A stretch of DNA of 11,322 bases from Scybalousia_A sp045221575. Lineage in GTDB: Bacteria; Bacteroidota; Bacteroidia; Bacteroidales; P3. The notes beneath the pieces are model-generated. The model saw only the letters and a program-made list of their open reading frames with translations. It had not been told where the DNA came from and did not search any database. Shown here in pieces: positions 1 to 7,845 of the stretch; the stretch's first letter is position 1, and each line of letters begins with the position of its first letter. The stretch lies in contig JBGUWU010000022.1 of assembly GCA_045221575.1 (NCBI GenBank), forward strand, positions 1-11,322, read 5' to 3'. A program made the position numbers and the translations under genes.

Positions 1-32
1 TACCTCTTCTTTTGCTGGATTAGGAAAAACAT
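1..32 (-). repeat. Sorting-domain coding repeat, left copy
   Basis: These 32 bases are identical to 11263-11294 and encode the same residues (VFPNPAKEEV) at the start of the T9SS sorting domain. Identity begins at the window edge, so the match probably extends outside. It ends abruptly where the two proteins' linkers begin. Confidence 0.85.
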
Positions 33-879
33 GAGTAAAATTAGAAATATCTCTTGTTTCATTTAATCCTACTCCATGCCATTCTTCTGCATTTGGATTA
101 TATTCACTTAGAATAGGGAATAGATAAAGCATGGTAATAAGACCATCTCGGCTGAAATCATATTGATTTGCCCAAATAGCGTCCCAATATAGATGAGTTT
201 TTTTTCTTATTAAAGGATACATATCACCTACAACATTACCGCAAAATGTTGTAGCAAAAATACCTCCCCATAAATCAATAGACTTATCTTGAAAAATAGT
301 ATCTGGAGTATGATAAACAATATAAAACTTTCCATTCATATTTACAGGATTTTCAAAAAATGCTTCTGCGTAGGTTGGTGTATATCCCCCTCCTATTGTT
401 CTTGTAATATCAACGCTCCTTATAGTATTTGTAAGAGAAGAATCCCATAATTCTAAATAAAACTTATAATTTGTATCATAGTTAGAACTCGATTCAAATC
501 CCGCATTATGGTTAAGTGCATACCCAGATAAACCAATAATGGTTATACTTGTATCTGTACGATATGGTTGAGCAAAATCACATACTATATTATCGCAATC
601 GGGGATCTCAATCTGATAATCCCATTCATAAAAATAAGCAGTATTTAAACAGATGTAACCTCTATTAAAAAAATTATGAATCTGAATAGTATCCGTAGCA
701 GGTACTACATCTAAACTGATTTCATTACAATTATTCATTATCTCAGGTAATAAATACTGTTCATCATAACTTCTCAGGTTAAGGGAATCTAAATTCCAAC
801 CATTATGATGTTGTCCATTTTGTCCGTATGCCATTACTGCATTGCATATAATAGCAATTAATAAAATTGTTCTTTTCAT
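1..879 (-). CDS. Secreted protein with T9SS sorting signal, 3' end missing
   Basis: The frame is open from ATG 879 to the left edge, giving 293 codons without a stop, so the gene is truncated by the window. The protein starts MKRTILLIAIICNAVMAYGQ: two basic residues, a hydrophobic core and a likely signal peptidase I site after AYG, followed by Gln as is common in Bacteroidota. There is no lipobox. The rest is rich in aromatic residues, Asn, Asp and Thr, with scattered cysteines, and looks like an extracellular beta-rich domain; I recognise no enzyme motif. The last visible residues, VFPNPAKEEV, are the start of a T9SS type A sorting domain, so the protein is expected to cross the outer membrane through T9SS and be released or anchored at the surface. 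An in-frame ATG at 906 lies almost at the predicted transcription start, so 879 is preferred. The T9SS assignment is firm by motif; the function is unknown. Confidence 0.85.
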   Translation of the reverse strand, partial: MKRTILLIAIICNAVMAYGQNGQHHNGWNLDSLNLRSYDEQYLLPEIMNNCNEISLDVVPATDTIQIHNFFNRGYICLNTAYFYEWDYQIEIPDCDNIVCDFAQPYRTDTSITIIGLSGYALNHNAGFESSSNYDTNYKFYLELWDSSLTNTIRSVDITRTIGGGYTPTYAEAFFENPVNMNGKFYIVYHTPDTIFQDKSIDLWGGIFATTFCGNVVGDMYPLIRKKTHLYWDAIWANQYDFSRDGLITMLYLFPILSEYNPNAEEWHGVGLNETRDISNFTHVFPNPAKEEV

Positions 880-916
880 AGTTTTATATATTTGGTCATG
901 AATCATATTGTCGCCA

Positions 917-947
917 CAAATTTACAAAAAAAATAATATACTGCAAA
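917..947 (-). promoter_or_regulatory. Bacteroidota-type promoter for the secreted-protein gene
   Basis: On the minus strand TTTG (947-944) is followed after 19 bases by TAAATTTG (924-917). This matches the Bacteroidota sigma-ABfr consensus, TTTG at -33 and TAnnTTTG at -7. Transcription would start near 910, leaving a leader of roughly 30 bases before ATG 879. It is the best-formed promoter in the window and abuts the repeat tract that begins at 951. Confidence 0.7.
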
Positions 948-950
948 TTA

Positions 951-1008
951 TTTCATCTAATTAGAAATCTTCATCTAATGAGAAATTAGTAATTAGAAAT
1001 TAGTAATT
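951..1008 (+). repeat. AT-rich intergenic repeat, left copy of a 58-bp direct repeat
   Basis: This tract matches 10884-10941 in the same orientation at 56 of 58 positions; the differences are T/A at base 21 and T/G at base 44. It is built from short degenerate units such as CATCTAAT, GAAATTAG and TAATTAG, and its last AATT is the first AATT of the following 41-bp element. No function is recognisable. Confidence 0.85.
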
Positions 1009-1088
1009 GGGGTGGCTTCGAAGAAGACGGCCAAATTGTTACAAGGGAATTGGGGTGGCTTCAAAGAAGACGGCCAAATTGCTGCAAG
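1005..1088 (+). repeat. Tandem pair of 41-bp intergenic elements
   Basis: Two copies start at 1005 and 1048, a period of 43. Each begins AATTGGGGTGGCTTC, continues through AAGAAGACGGCCAAATT, and ends in CAAG. The core is about half G+C, clearly richer than its surroundings. Copy 1 ends in a divergent GTTACAAG and copy 2 in GCTGCAAG. Within each copy TGGC and GCCA form an inverted repeat, with TTC and GAA pairing inside it. Further copies lie at 5242-5282 and, inverted, at 10985-11068. Confidence 0.9.
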
Positions 1089-1210
1089 TAATTAGTAATT
1101 GCGAACAGTTAATTTTTTTTGTATTGGAAAATATGTTAAATAAAAATAAATGGATTTAGCTATGAAAATTAAAAGTTTTGATTATCGTAAAAAAAGATTT
1201 GAGGCTATTT

Positions 1211-1906
1211 TTACATTAAAAATAAAAAATCTTTTTGTGCTTTGTGATAATCCTCTGGAACACCAATATCAATAAAATATCCCTCGTATTCAAAACCATA
1301 AATATCGTTGCGCTTCTCTAAGACATCTTTTTCAAACGAAAATTTTTCTTCAAAAGATTGTAGATTAAGTTTTTCTTTGTTCAAAACATACACCCCACAA
1401 TTTATGAGTCCTTGTTCGCAAAAGGTTTTCTCAGCAAAATTAGTAATAAGGTTGTTGGAGTTTATAGTTACTTTACCATAGCGTGAAAAATCTTTCATCT
1501 GTTTCAAAGCAAGAGCGACAGAACAATCAGTGAGAGTATATCTATTATACAAATCTTGCAAATCCGCTAAAAATATAGAGTCGCCATTAACAACAAGTAC
1601 ATCATTAGTAAAGGTTTTGCTAAGCGCAAGCCTTATACCTCCACCTGTGCCTAAAGGTTCTTTTTCTACGATATAATCAATGCTGAAACCATAGTCGTTT
1701 TTTATGGTTTTTATCCACTCTATCACCATTTCAGATTTATATCCCAAAGAAAACACTATTTTTTTAAAGTTAAACCGAGCCAAGTACTGTAACCAATAGA
1801 ATAGAAAAGGATTCCCATTAACATCAGCCATACATTTTGGTTTATCATTTACAACACTTCTTAGTCGTGTCCCTAATCCTCCTGCAAGAATAATCGCTTC
1901 TGTCAT
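1211..1906 (-). CDS. hddC: D-glycero-alpha-D-manno-heptose 1-phosphate guanylyltransferase
   Basis: A 231-residue sugar-nucleotide transferase, close to the usual HddC length. It should join GTP and D-glycero-alpha-D-manno-heptose 1-phosphate to give GDP-heptose in the cytoplasm, the last activation step. Visible motifs are the nucleotide-binding LAGGLGTRLR (residues 7-16) with KPK (22-24), the uridylyl/guanylyltransferase-type EKEPLGTGGG (81-90), the metal-binding NGD (107-109), and a C-terminal FIDIG whose Asp213 is the likely second metal ligand. The choice of heptose over another hexose-1-phosphate rests mainly on its partner: hddA ends only 9 bases upstream on the same strand, so the two are probably one transcript. 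Related families (glucose- or mannose-1-phosphate nucleotidyltransferases) share the fold, so substrate is inferred from pairing and overall resemblance. GmhA and GmhB, which supply the pathway, are not in the window. Confidence 0.85.
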   Translation of the reverse strand: MTEAIILAGGLGTRLRSVVNDKPKCMADVNGNPFLFYWLQYLARFNFKKIVFSLGYKSEMVIEWIKTIKNDYGFSIDYIVEKEPLGTGGGIRLALSKTFTNDVLVVNGDSIFLADLQDLYNRYTLTDCSVALALKQMKDFSRYGKVTINSNNLITNFAEKTFCEQGLINCGVYVLNKEKLNLQSFEEKFSFEKDVLEKRNDIYGFEYEGYFIDIGVPEDYHKAQKDFLFLM

Positions 1907-1915
1907 AGAAAGATG

Positions 1916-2953
1916 TTATTTAATATGCCAACCATGAGTTCCGTCTTCAGTAAATTGAAATGGTATTGTCCTACCTTCTAATTTATCTAAAGCAGACATA
2001 AGACTATATTTATTTTCTGGTTTAGTTATAAGAGTAATAAAACCTCCTCCTCCAGCACCAGAAACTTTTGCAGCCAAAGCACCTTGTCTGTATGCTAATT
2101 CTACTACTTGATCAATCATAGAATTAGATATACTTGTTGCCAAACGTTTTTTGTCTTCCCAACCTTGTCGCATTATTTCGGCAAAGCCTGTTATGTCGCC
2201 ATACAAAAGACATTGTTTCATATCTTTTGCACTTTGCTTTATCTTATGAAGAGATTGTATTGTTTTTTCATCTCCTTTGGCTGTATTTGATTTTTGTTCA
2301 TCTATGATTTTAGCAGAAGAGCGAGAAGCACCTGTATAGTACAAAATCATAGAAGACTCTAATTCATCTTTAATCCAACGTTTTATTTCTAAAGGATTAA
2401 CTATAACCATGTCATTAGGAAGAAACTCCATATAATTAAAACCTCCGAAAGCGGCTGCATATTGATCTTGTTTTCCACCTGCAAGAAGAAGGTCTAAACG
2501 TTCTATTTCGTATGCCAGCCTTGCTATTTCATAGTTACCCATAGGAAGTTGTAACCACTCTACAAAGGCTTTTAAAATACAAACAACCATAGTTGAAGAA
2601 GAACCTAAGCCTGAACCGGCAGGAGCATCAGAATATGTTGTCATTTTAAAAGAGAGTGCTGGCAGGTTATAGTCTTTTACTATTCTATTATAAACTCCTT
2701 TGCCTAAAGAAAGCTTTCCGTCTATTGGTAATATTTTTTGAGAAGGTATTACAACTCTTTCGTTTATATCTGCAGCATATATTTCTATGGTGTTATCAAA
2801 AGTCTCTTCTATAGTACAGTATGCGTATAGGTTGATTGTTGCATTTAAAACAAGTCCTCCAAATCTATCGCTATAAGGTGAAACATCTGTCCCTCCTCCA
2901 GCAAGACCTAAACGCAAAGGTGCTTTACTTCTTATTATGCGAGTTTCTTTCAT
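1916..2953 (-). CDS. hddA: D-glycero-alpha-D-manno-heptose 7-phosphate kinase
   Basis: A GHMP-family kinase of 345 residues. It phosphorylates C1 of D-glycero-D-manno-heptose 7-phosphate to the 1,7-bisphosphate, before GmhB dephosphorylation and HddC activation. Residues 10-46 carry the family signature KAPLRLGLAGGGTD followed by FGGLVLNATINLYAYC; the ATP-binding motif PAGSGLGSSS is at 111-120, GKQDQYAAA at 160-168, and the C-terminal glycine motif KVSGAGGGG at 296-304. The frame is open 22 codons further upstream (to 3019), but the extension is not homologous-looking, would overlap both predicted promoters and would make the protein longer than usual; ATG 2953 starts just before the conserved region. 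It is divergent from the GNAT-like gene at 3060 and leads an operon with hddC. Other GHMP sugar kinases are possible alternatives, but the pairing with hddC favours HddA. Confidence 0.88.
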   Translation of the reverse strand: MKETRIIRSKAPLRLGLAGGGTDVSPYSDRFGGLVLNATINLYAYCTIEETFDNTIEIYAADINERVVIPSQKILPIDGKLSLGKGVYNRIVKDYNLPALSFKMTTYSDAPAGSGLGSSSTMVVCILKAFVEWLQLPMGNYEIARLAYEIERLDLLLAGGKQDQYAAAFGGFNYMEFLPNDMVIVNPLEIKRWIKDELESSMILYYTGASRSSAKIIDEQKSNTAKGDEKTIQSLHKIKQSAKDMKQCLLYGDITGFAEIMRQGWEDKKRLATSISNSMIDQVVELAYRQGALAAKVSGAGGGGFITLITKPENKYSLMSALDKLEGRTIPFQFTEDGTHGWHIK

Positions 2954-2972
2954 ATCTATTGTTTTATGTGTG

Positions 2973-2980
2973 CAAAGATA
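2973..2980 (-). promoter_or_regulatory. Possible -7 promoter element for hddA-hddC
   Basis: The minus strand reads TATCTTTG here, matching TAnnTTTG, about 20 bases before ATG 2953. The -33 region has only TTAG in place of TTTG, so this is a half-match. It supports the downstream start for hddA. Confidence 0.4.
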
Positions 2981-3029
2981 TAATTTTTTTTTTAGATGGA
3001 CTAAGAATAGTTTATTCAAAATATTTTTC

Positions 3030-3037
3030 TATTTTTG
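3030..3037 (+). promoter_or_regulatory. Possible -7 promoter element for the 3060 operon
   Basis: TATTTTTG matches TAnnTTTG 22 bases upstream of ATG 3060. No TTTG stands at the usual -33 spacing. Its position inside the longer open frame (which runs back to 2937) argues that translation begins at 3060. Confidence 0.4.
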
Positions 3038-3059
3038 CAAAATAAAATTTGTTTTAACA

Positions 3060-4214
3060 ATGAGTAATATTACTATAAAAGAAGTTTATCTTGATAATAT
3101 CACAAAAAAAATTAACAATAAAAGTCTATTTAAACAATTCTTAGATTTTCCTTACAAGTTATTGAAAGACGACAAGATGTTCGTTCCTCCTCTTTACTTA
3201 GATGAAAAAAACACATTCAACCCTAAAAAAAATCCAGCTTTGGAATGGTGTGAATATCATATCTTTCTTGCTTTTGATAATAATAAACTTGTAGGAAGAG
3301 TGTGTGCTATAATAAACAACAAAGCTAATGAGTTGTGGGAACGAAAACACTTACGTTTTGGTTGGTTAGACTTCTGTGATAATGAAGAAATATCAAATGC
3401 TTTGTTTCAATGCTTAGAAAATTTTGCTAAACAAAGAGGTCTGAATAAAATAGTCGGACCTATGGGGTTTACTGATATGGATAAAGAGGGAATGATGGTA
3501 GAGGGTTTTGATACTCTTTGCCCTATGGCTGCTCTATATAATCCAGAATATTATCCTAAGCATTTAGAAAGACTTGGTTTTGAAAAAGAAGTTGATTGGG
3601 TTCAGTATGAAATGCCTGCTTGTCAGCCCATACCAGAAAAGATGTCAAGAATAAACAATCTTATTGCTCAAAAATATAACCTTAGAATAGCACCAGAATT
3701 AAGCAAAAAAGAATTGGCAAAGCGTTATGGATATAAGATTTTTAACACTTTAAATAAAGCCTTTTCTGGTTTATATGGTTATGTTCCTTTGACAGATAAA
3801 ATGATACATTATTATATTAAGCAATATCTTCCTTTTGTGGATAAAAAACTTATCTGTTTGGTAGTAGATGAAAAAGATGATGTGGTAGCCTTTGGAATAA
3901 GTATGCCAACTCTTTCACGTGCCTTACAAAAAGCAAAAGGCAGGTTGTTCCCTTTGGGGTGGTATTATATTCTCAAAGCTTTAAAGAACTACGATTATAT
4001 AGATTTATATCTTAATGGAGTAGATCCAGAATGGCAAAACAAGGGTGTTCATTCTATTTACTATGCTAAGATGAATGAAAATTATATTAAACTTGGTTCA
4101 AAGTTGGCGATAGCAAATCCACAATTGGAAACAAATCAAGCTTCTCAAGTTTGGAATAAATACGAGAGCCGAATAGCGATAAGAAGGCGAGCTTATTTTA
4201 AAAACATTAATTAG
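3060..4214 (+). CDS. GNAT-like acyltransferase-fold protein, function unknown
   Basis: A soluble protein of 384 residues. I recognise it as a Bacteroidota-type family often labelled N-acetyltransferase or hypothetical. Conserved-looking stretches in order are FVPPLYLDEK (41-50), FNPKKNP (53-59), the GNAT-type beta-strand pair with LVGRVCAIIN (77-86), a helix ending AKQRGLNKIVGPMGFT (123-138), KEGMMVEGFD (142-151), and ALYNPEYYPKHLERLGF (158-174); near the C-terminus a second GNAT-like part has DLYLNGVDPEWQNKGVHSIYY. Two halves of this kind suggest a tandem GNAT fold, as in FemAB-like enzymes, but no substrate can be read off. It starts a plus-strand run with the SDR gene 16 bases downstream. 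The place beside sugar-nucleotide genes suggests a role in glycan or lipid modification, which is inference only. The stop codon is the TAG of an AATTAG. Confidence 0.75.
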   Translation: MSNITIKEVYLDNITKKINNKSLFKQFLDFPYKLLKDDKMFVPPLYLDEKNTFNPKKNPALEWCEYHIFLAFDNNKLVGRVCAIINNKANELWERKHLRFGWLDFCDNEEISNALFQCLENFAKQRGLNKIVGPMGFTDMDKEGMMVEGFDTLCPMAALYNPEYYPKHLERLGFEKEVDWVQYEMPACQPIPEKMSRINNLIAQKYNLRIAPELSKKELAKRYGYKIFNTLNKAFSGLYGYVPLTDKMIHYYIKQYLPFVDKKLICLVVDEKDDVVAFGISMPTLSRALQKAKGRLFPLGWYYILKALKNYDYIDLYLNGVDPEWQNKGVHSIYYAKMNENYIKLGSKLAIANPQLETNQASQVWNKYESRIAIRRRAYFKNIN

Positions 4215-4230
4215 AGATTATAGACAAGAA

Positions 4231-5217
4231 ATGAAAAAGGTATTAGTAACGGGAGCGAGTGGCTTTATAGGAAGCACTTTGTGTGATATGCTTCTACAAA
4301 AAAAATCTGTAGAGGTATGGGCAGGCATAAGAAAGACTTCATCTAAAAAGTATCTTCAAAGTCCAGAACTACATTTTATTGATTTAAATTATAGTAATCC
4401 TGAAGAATTGAAATCCCAATTATCAAGAGAGAACTTTGATACCATCTTTCATCTTGCAGGCTTAACTAAAGCCAAGACACAAGAGGAGTTTGATAAAGTT
4501 AATTTTACTTATACTAAGCATCTTGTTAATGCCATAAAAGGTTTAGATTGCAAACTAATATATATGTCTTCTTTTGCTGCACATGGTCCTGCAGGAGAGA
4601 ACCCTTTTACTACTGCTAAGGTGAGCGATGAAAACAAACCGAATACGATGTATGGCAAAAGCAAACTAAAAGCAGAAGAATACATAAACAATAATTGCGA
4701 AAACAGATATGTTATTTTGCGCCCTACAGGTGTATATGGCGAAAGAGAGAAAGACTATTTTGTTTATTTTAAAACAATAAAATCTCATATTGATGCAACA
4801 CTTGGAAGACCTAAACAACGTCTGACATTCATATATTCTAAAGACCTTTGCAATGCTTGTATTCTTGCTGCAGAGAAGAGAGAACTAACAAAGCGTACTT
4901 ATTTTGTTAGTGATGGTAATGTATATTTAGATAGTGAATTTTCTGAGATAACTAAAAAAGTTCTAAACACTTGGACTATTTCTATTCGTTTTCCTTTGTG
5001 GATAGTGAAAGGTATATCCTCTTGTTTAGATAGTTTTGGAAGATTAGTAGGTAAGCAATTTACACTAAATAAAGATAAGTATAATCTTCTTGCCGCAAGA
5101 AATTGGGATTGCGATATAGAAAATTTAAAGAATGATTTAGGTTTCCACGCAGACTATGATCTAAAACGAGGGGTGGAAGAATGTATTGCTTGGTACAAAA
5201 AAGAAAAATGGCTTTAA
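4231..5217 (+). CDS. NAD(P)-dependent epimerase/dehydratase, extended SDR family
   Basis: A cytoplasmic Rossmann-fold enzyme of 328 residues, typical length for sugar-nucleotide epimerases and dehydratases. The cofactor loop GASGFIG is at residues 8-14, a catalytic Ser lies in YMSSFA (113-114), and the Tyr/Lys pair is in MYGKSK (Y141, K145). VILRPTGVYG (161-170) is the usual strand after the catalytic helix. The C-terminal substrate-binding part is not diagnostic, so I cannot say whether it epimerises, dehydrates or reduces, nor on which sugar. It begins 16 bases after the GNAT-like gene and probably shares its transcript. A repeat block starts directly at its TAA stop. Confidence 0.85.
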   Translation: MKKVLVTGASGFIGSTLCDMLLQKKSVEVWAGIRKTSSKKYLQSPELHFIDLNYSNPEELKSQLSRENFDTIFHLAGLTKAKTQEEFDKVNFTYTKHLVNAIKGLDCKLIYMSSFAAHGPAGENPFTTAKVSDENKPNTMYGKSKLKAEEYINNNCENRYVILRPTGVYGEREKDYFVYFKTIKSHIDATLGRPKQRLTFIYSKDLCNACILAAEKRELTKRTYFVSDGNVYLDSEFSEITKKVLNTWTISIRFPLWIVKGISSCLDSFGRLVGKQFTLNKDKYNLLAARNWDCDIENLKNDLGFHADYDLKRGVEECIAWYKKEKWL

Positions 5218-5218
5218 A

Positions 5219-5342
5219 TTAATTAGAAATTAGAAATTAGTAATTGGGGTGGCTTCGAAGAAGACGGCCAAATTACTGCAAGAAATTAGAAATTAGTAAT
5301 TGAAGTAACTCAAGTCTAATTCTCATTACTCATTATTAATTG
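5219..5342 (+). repeat. Intergenic repeat block between SDR and flippase genes
   Basis: Nearly the whole 129-base gap is repeat: AATTAGAAATTAG-type units (5219-5241), one 41-bp element (5242-5282), more AATTAG units (5283-5302), and a tract around 5314-5342 that reads, on the other strand, like the AATGAGAAATTAG units seen at 951-1008 and 10884-10941. The flippase ATG follows within a few bases, so any signal controlling its expression separately must lie in this block. No TAnnTTTG motif is seen in it. Confidence 0.8.
5242..5282 (+). repeat. Single 41-bp intergenic element
   Basis: The only unpaired copy of the family. It has GGGGTGGCTTCGAAG as in copy 1 (1005) and the tail ACTGCAAG. The CTTCGAAG in its centre is a perfect 8-bp palindrome; copies with A in place of G lose that symmetry. 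Confidence 0.9.
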
Positions 5343-5346
5343 AAAG

Positions 5347-6885
5347 ATGGAGAAGTCGCACGGCAAAATATTAGTAAAGAACACTGCATTCATGTATTTC
5401 AGAATGTTTGTGCTGTTTATTATATATTTCTATACCTCAAGAGTTTTGCTAAAAGAATTGGGTGTAGATGATTTTGGTGTTTTCTCATTAGTGGGTAGTG
5501 TTGTTGCTATGTTTGAATCTTTAAAGGTTCTTTTTACTTCCTCAACACAACGTTTTTTAAACTATTCCATAGGAGAGAACAACAAAGAAAGACTTTCCAC
5601 AGTATTTAACACAAGCATATATATCAATCTTTTTATTGCTATTATTTTCTTTATAGGTGTGGAAGTGGTTGGCGTGTGGTTTCTAAACTGTAAAGCTAAT
5701 ATTCCTACAGATAGAATTTTGGCAGCTTTCGTTGTTTTTCAGTTTTCCCTTGTTTCAACTATTCTTGGGATAATAACAACTCCGTATGATGCTGTTATTA
5801 TTGCTAATGAACGAATGGACGTTTATGCTATACTTTCTTTAATAGACGGTGTTTTGAAATTGCTTATTGTTCTATTGCTACCATTGTTTTTTATGGATAA
5901 ACTTATTGTTTATGGTGTCTTACTCTTTGTTGTTGTATTATCTATAAGGCTCGCAACCTTTATTTATTGCAACAAACACTTTGAAGAATGTAAACTAAGA
6001 AAAGTCTATGATAAACAAATATTCAGGCACATGGTTATCTTTGCTGGTTGGCAATTCTTTGGCAATTCGGCTTCTACCGTTGCTCAAAATGGTCTTAATC
6101 TTGTCTTAAATATCTTTGGAGGAACGGTGCTTAATGCTGCACGTGGTGTTGCTTATCAAGTGAGAAGTGCTGTAAATATGTTTTTAAACAATATCACCGT
6201 TGTAGTCAATCCTTATATTACAAAACTTAGAGCCTCTAATGACAAAGAAAAAATGTTTGCCACCATGTTCCTGTCCTCAAAGATTATGTTTGCTTTGGAT
6301 ATAATCATGGTTGTTCCTCTTTTGTTCTTAACTCAACCTATCGTAAAGTTATGGTTAGGATATGTTCCTGAGTATTCGGTTGTTTTTATTCAAATACTTA
6401 TGGTAAATACTTTGATAGGTGTTCTTAGACAACAGTTAGACTTACTTTTTAAGGCAGAAGGTAAGTTGAAACATTATCAGATTGCTGATAGTCTGTTTTT
6501 GATTTTGCCGTTGATTTGTTCTTATTTCTTTTTAAAGTTCAGCAAGCAATTTCATTACGTCTTTCTTTTTGTAGTTTTGTTTGATGTCTTAGGATTTATA
6601 GTCTGTAGTTTTATTGCAAAGAAAATAGTCGGCTTAAAGCTTTGGCAATACTTTAAGAAAGTTGTTCTGCCTTGCTTTATCTGTTCTTGTTTTATCTTAG
6701 TACTATATAGGCTTTGCTCATATCATTTAGATGTGCTTATAGATAGTAATATTTTGTTTTCTTGCTTAGTTACTCTGGGCGTTATGGTTTTATGTCTTGC
6801 TTTTATGTACTTCGTAAGTCTAAACAAAGTAGAAAGAAAACAAATAACACAGACCCTCACATCTTTTCTTAAAAAGAACAGATAA
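5347..6885 (+). CDS. Polysaccharide flippase, Wzx/PST family membrane protein
   Basis: A 512-residue, very hydrophobic protein with about 12 to 14 membrane segments, the size and pattern of the polysaccharide transporter branch of the MATE/MOP superfamily. It should flip a lipid-linked glycan from the cytoplasmic to the periplasmic face of the inner membrane. The N-terminus has the family pattern: a short basic start, KNTAFMYFRMFVLFIIYFYT, then VLLKELGVDDFGVFSLVGSV. A second conserved part (roughly 225-300) with FAGWQFFGNSA and GTVLNAARGVAYQV resembles the mid-protein repeat of these transporters. There is no signal peptide and none is expected. It follows the SDR gene after a 129-base repeat block and converges on the glycosyltransferase gene at 6915 with 29 bases between. 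Whether it serves O-antigen, capsule or protein glycans cannot be told; wzx is therefore not assigned as a symbol. Confidence 0.88.
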   Translation: MEKSHGKILVKNTAFMYFRMFVLFIIYFYTSRVLLKELGVDDFGVFSLVGSVVAMFESLKVLFTSSTQRFLNYSIGENNKERLSTVFNTSIYINLFIAIIFFIGVEVVGVWFLNCKANIPTDRILAAFVVFQFSLVSTILGIITTPYDAVIIANERMDVYAILSLIDGVLKLLIVLLLPLFFMDKLIVYGVLLFVVVLSIRLATFIYCNKHFEECKLRKVYDKQIFRHMVIFAGWQFFGNSASTVAQNGLNLVLNIFGGTVLNAARGVAYQVRSAVNMFLNNITVVVNPYITKLRASNDKEKMFATMFLSSKIMFALDIIMVVPLLFLTQPIVKLWLGYVPEYSVVFIQILMVNTLIGVLRQQLDLLFKAEGKLKHYQIADSLFLILPLICSYFFLKFSKQFHYVFLFVVLFDVLGFIVCSFIAKKIVGLKLWQYFKKVVLPCFICSCFILVLYRLCSYHLDVLIDSNILFSCLVTLGVMVLCLAFMYFVSLNKVERKQITQTLTSFLKKNR

Positions 6886-6914
6886 AGGAGTTTTATTAAT
6901 ACTATTAGATTTTT

Positions 6915-7823
6915 TTATCGAAAGAGAAGTCTAAGATTTAATAAAGGATATTTCCACAATGCCTTCTTATTATATATTGTATGGTATCTTTTATCTGCTT
7001 GCTTATCTTGTCTTACCTCATCATTATAAACTAAAGGCAGTAATGATTTACTTTCATGTACCATATCTTTTGCGGAAGCAAAACTATGTGTTTGTTCTTC
7101 TGTTGTTTCTACTCCTATATTAGTAACCAAAGGAACAGCAGGCTGAATACATAAACCTCTTTTTCTCCACACCCAAAACATTGCTTGATAATCCCAAGTA
7201 TCAACACTATGTCTTCTCATTTGATTTGCTCGGTATTGCCAATAGAGTTTGCTCTCATATCCTACGTTATATGGCTCATACATTTGCTTTAACTCCTTAG
7301 AAGAAAAATTATTTAAATCAAATTCATAGTCTTTCCAAGCACGTCTCCAAGTTGCCCAACCCCAAACATGCAATATGGAAGAATACCAATAAGAAGCCTT
7401 ATTATCTTTGGGGTTTATGCCAAAATTATTACCCGATATGGCTTTTATAGTGTCATTGTCTTTATATCTCTCTAATAAATCATCACAGAAAGCAAAGAAA
7501 TCGTTGTTAGGCAAAACATCATCTTCTAATATAATGCCCCTTTCTTCATTCTCAAACAACCAACTTATTGCTCTACTAACGCCTTTTCCACAACCTACAT
7601 TCTCTTCTCTGAAAAGAGTTTTCAATTCACAATCCCAATCAACTTTTATTATCTCTCTTGTTTGCTTGCATTTTTCTACATCATCGGGTCTGTTCTTCCT
7701 TGGACCATCTGCTGCTACATAAAGTTTTTTAGGTTTTATCTCTCTTATCTTTTCAAAAACCTTTTCAGCTGTTTGTTTTCTGTTGAATATAATAAATAAT
7801 ATAGGTGTATTAAACTCACTCAT
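6915..7823 (-). CDS. Glycosyltransferase, GT-A fold (GNT-I-like)
   Basis: A cytoplasmic or membrane-associated protein of 302 residues with no transmembrane segment. The start PILFIIFNRKQTAEKVFEKI (7-26) is the first strand and helix of a GT-A fold; KKLYVAADGPRK (32-43) follows, then the acidic motif IILEDDVLPNNDFF (97-110), whose EDD (100-102) fits the metal- and nucleotide-sugar-binding DxD position. VWGWATWRRAWKDYEF (153-168) is typical of Bacteroidota relatives annotated as sugar transferases and resembles the GNT-I (GT13) group. Donor and acceptor are unknown. The frame can be extended two codons to a TTG at 7829, but ATG 7823 is preferred. The UDP-glucuronate decarboxylase gene ends 22 bases upstream, so the two are likely co-transcribed; UDP-xylose as donor is a possibility, not shown. 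Confidence 0.82.
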   Translation of the reverse strand: MSEFNTPILFIIFNRKQTAEKVFEKIREIKPKKLYVAADGPRKNRPDDVEKCKQTREIIKVDWDCELKTLFREENVGCGKGVSRAISWLFENEERGIILEDDVLPNNDFFAFCDDLLERYKDNDTIKAISGNNFGINPKDNKASYWYSSILHVWGWATWRRAWKDYEFDLNNFSSKELKQMYEPYNVGYESKLYWQYRANQMRRHSVDTWDYQAMFWVWRKRGLCIQPAVPLVTNIGVETTEEQTHSFASAKDMVHESKSLLPLVYNDEVRQDKQADKRYHTIYNKKALWKYPLLNLRLLFR

Positions 7824-7845
7824 TACCAAAACGTATTTATTTTTC

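Larger units (their letters stand above)
880..1210. other. 331-bp intergenic region with promoter and repeats
   Basis: No gene is supported here. From left to right it holds the 5' leader and promoter of the secreted-protein gene (880-947), an AT-rich repeat tract (951-1008), two tandem 41-bp elements (1005-1088), a short AATTAGTAATTG remnant (1089-1100) and about 110 bases of plain AT-rich spacer up to the hddC stop. I see no convincing intrinsic terminator for hddC in the spacer. Confidence 0.7.

Noticed and set aside
951..1100. CRISPR array or tandem-repeat array
   Set aside because: There are only two units with a 2-base spacer, no unique spacers of constant length, and no cas genes.
1152..1274. 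Short plus-strand frame beginning ATGGATTTAGC and overlapping the 3' end of hddC
   Set aside because: It is about 40 codons, lysine-rich from AT-rich sequence, and runs antisense into hddC.
2108..2290. 60-codon plus-strand frame inside hddA
   Set aside because: It lies wholly antisense to a well-supported kinase gene and its translation is cysteine- and phenylalanine-rich without any motif.
2937..3059. 41-codon N-terminal extension of the GNAT-like gene
   Set aside because: It overlaps the divergent hddA start and contains both -7-like promoter elements; the extension reads as translated AT-rich spacer.
7408..7722. 104-codon plus-strand frame opposite the glycosyltransferase gene
   Set aside because: It is antisense to the EDD-motif region of a clear glycosyltransferase and has no family features.
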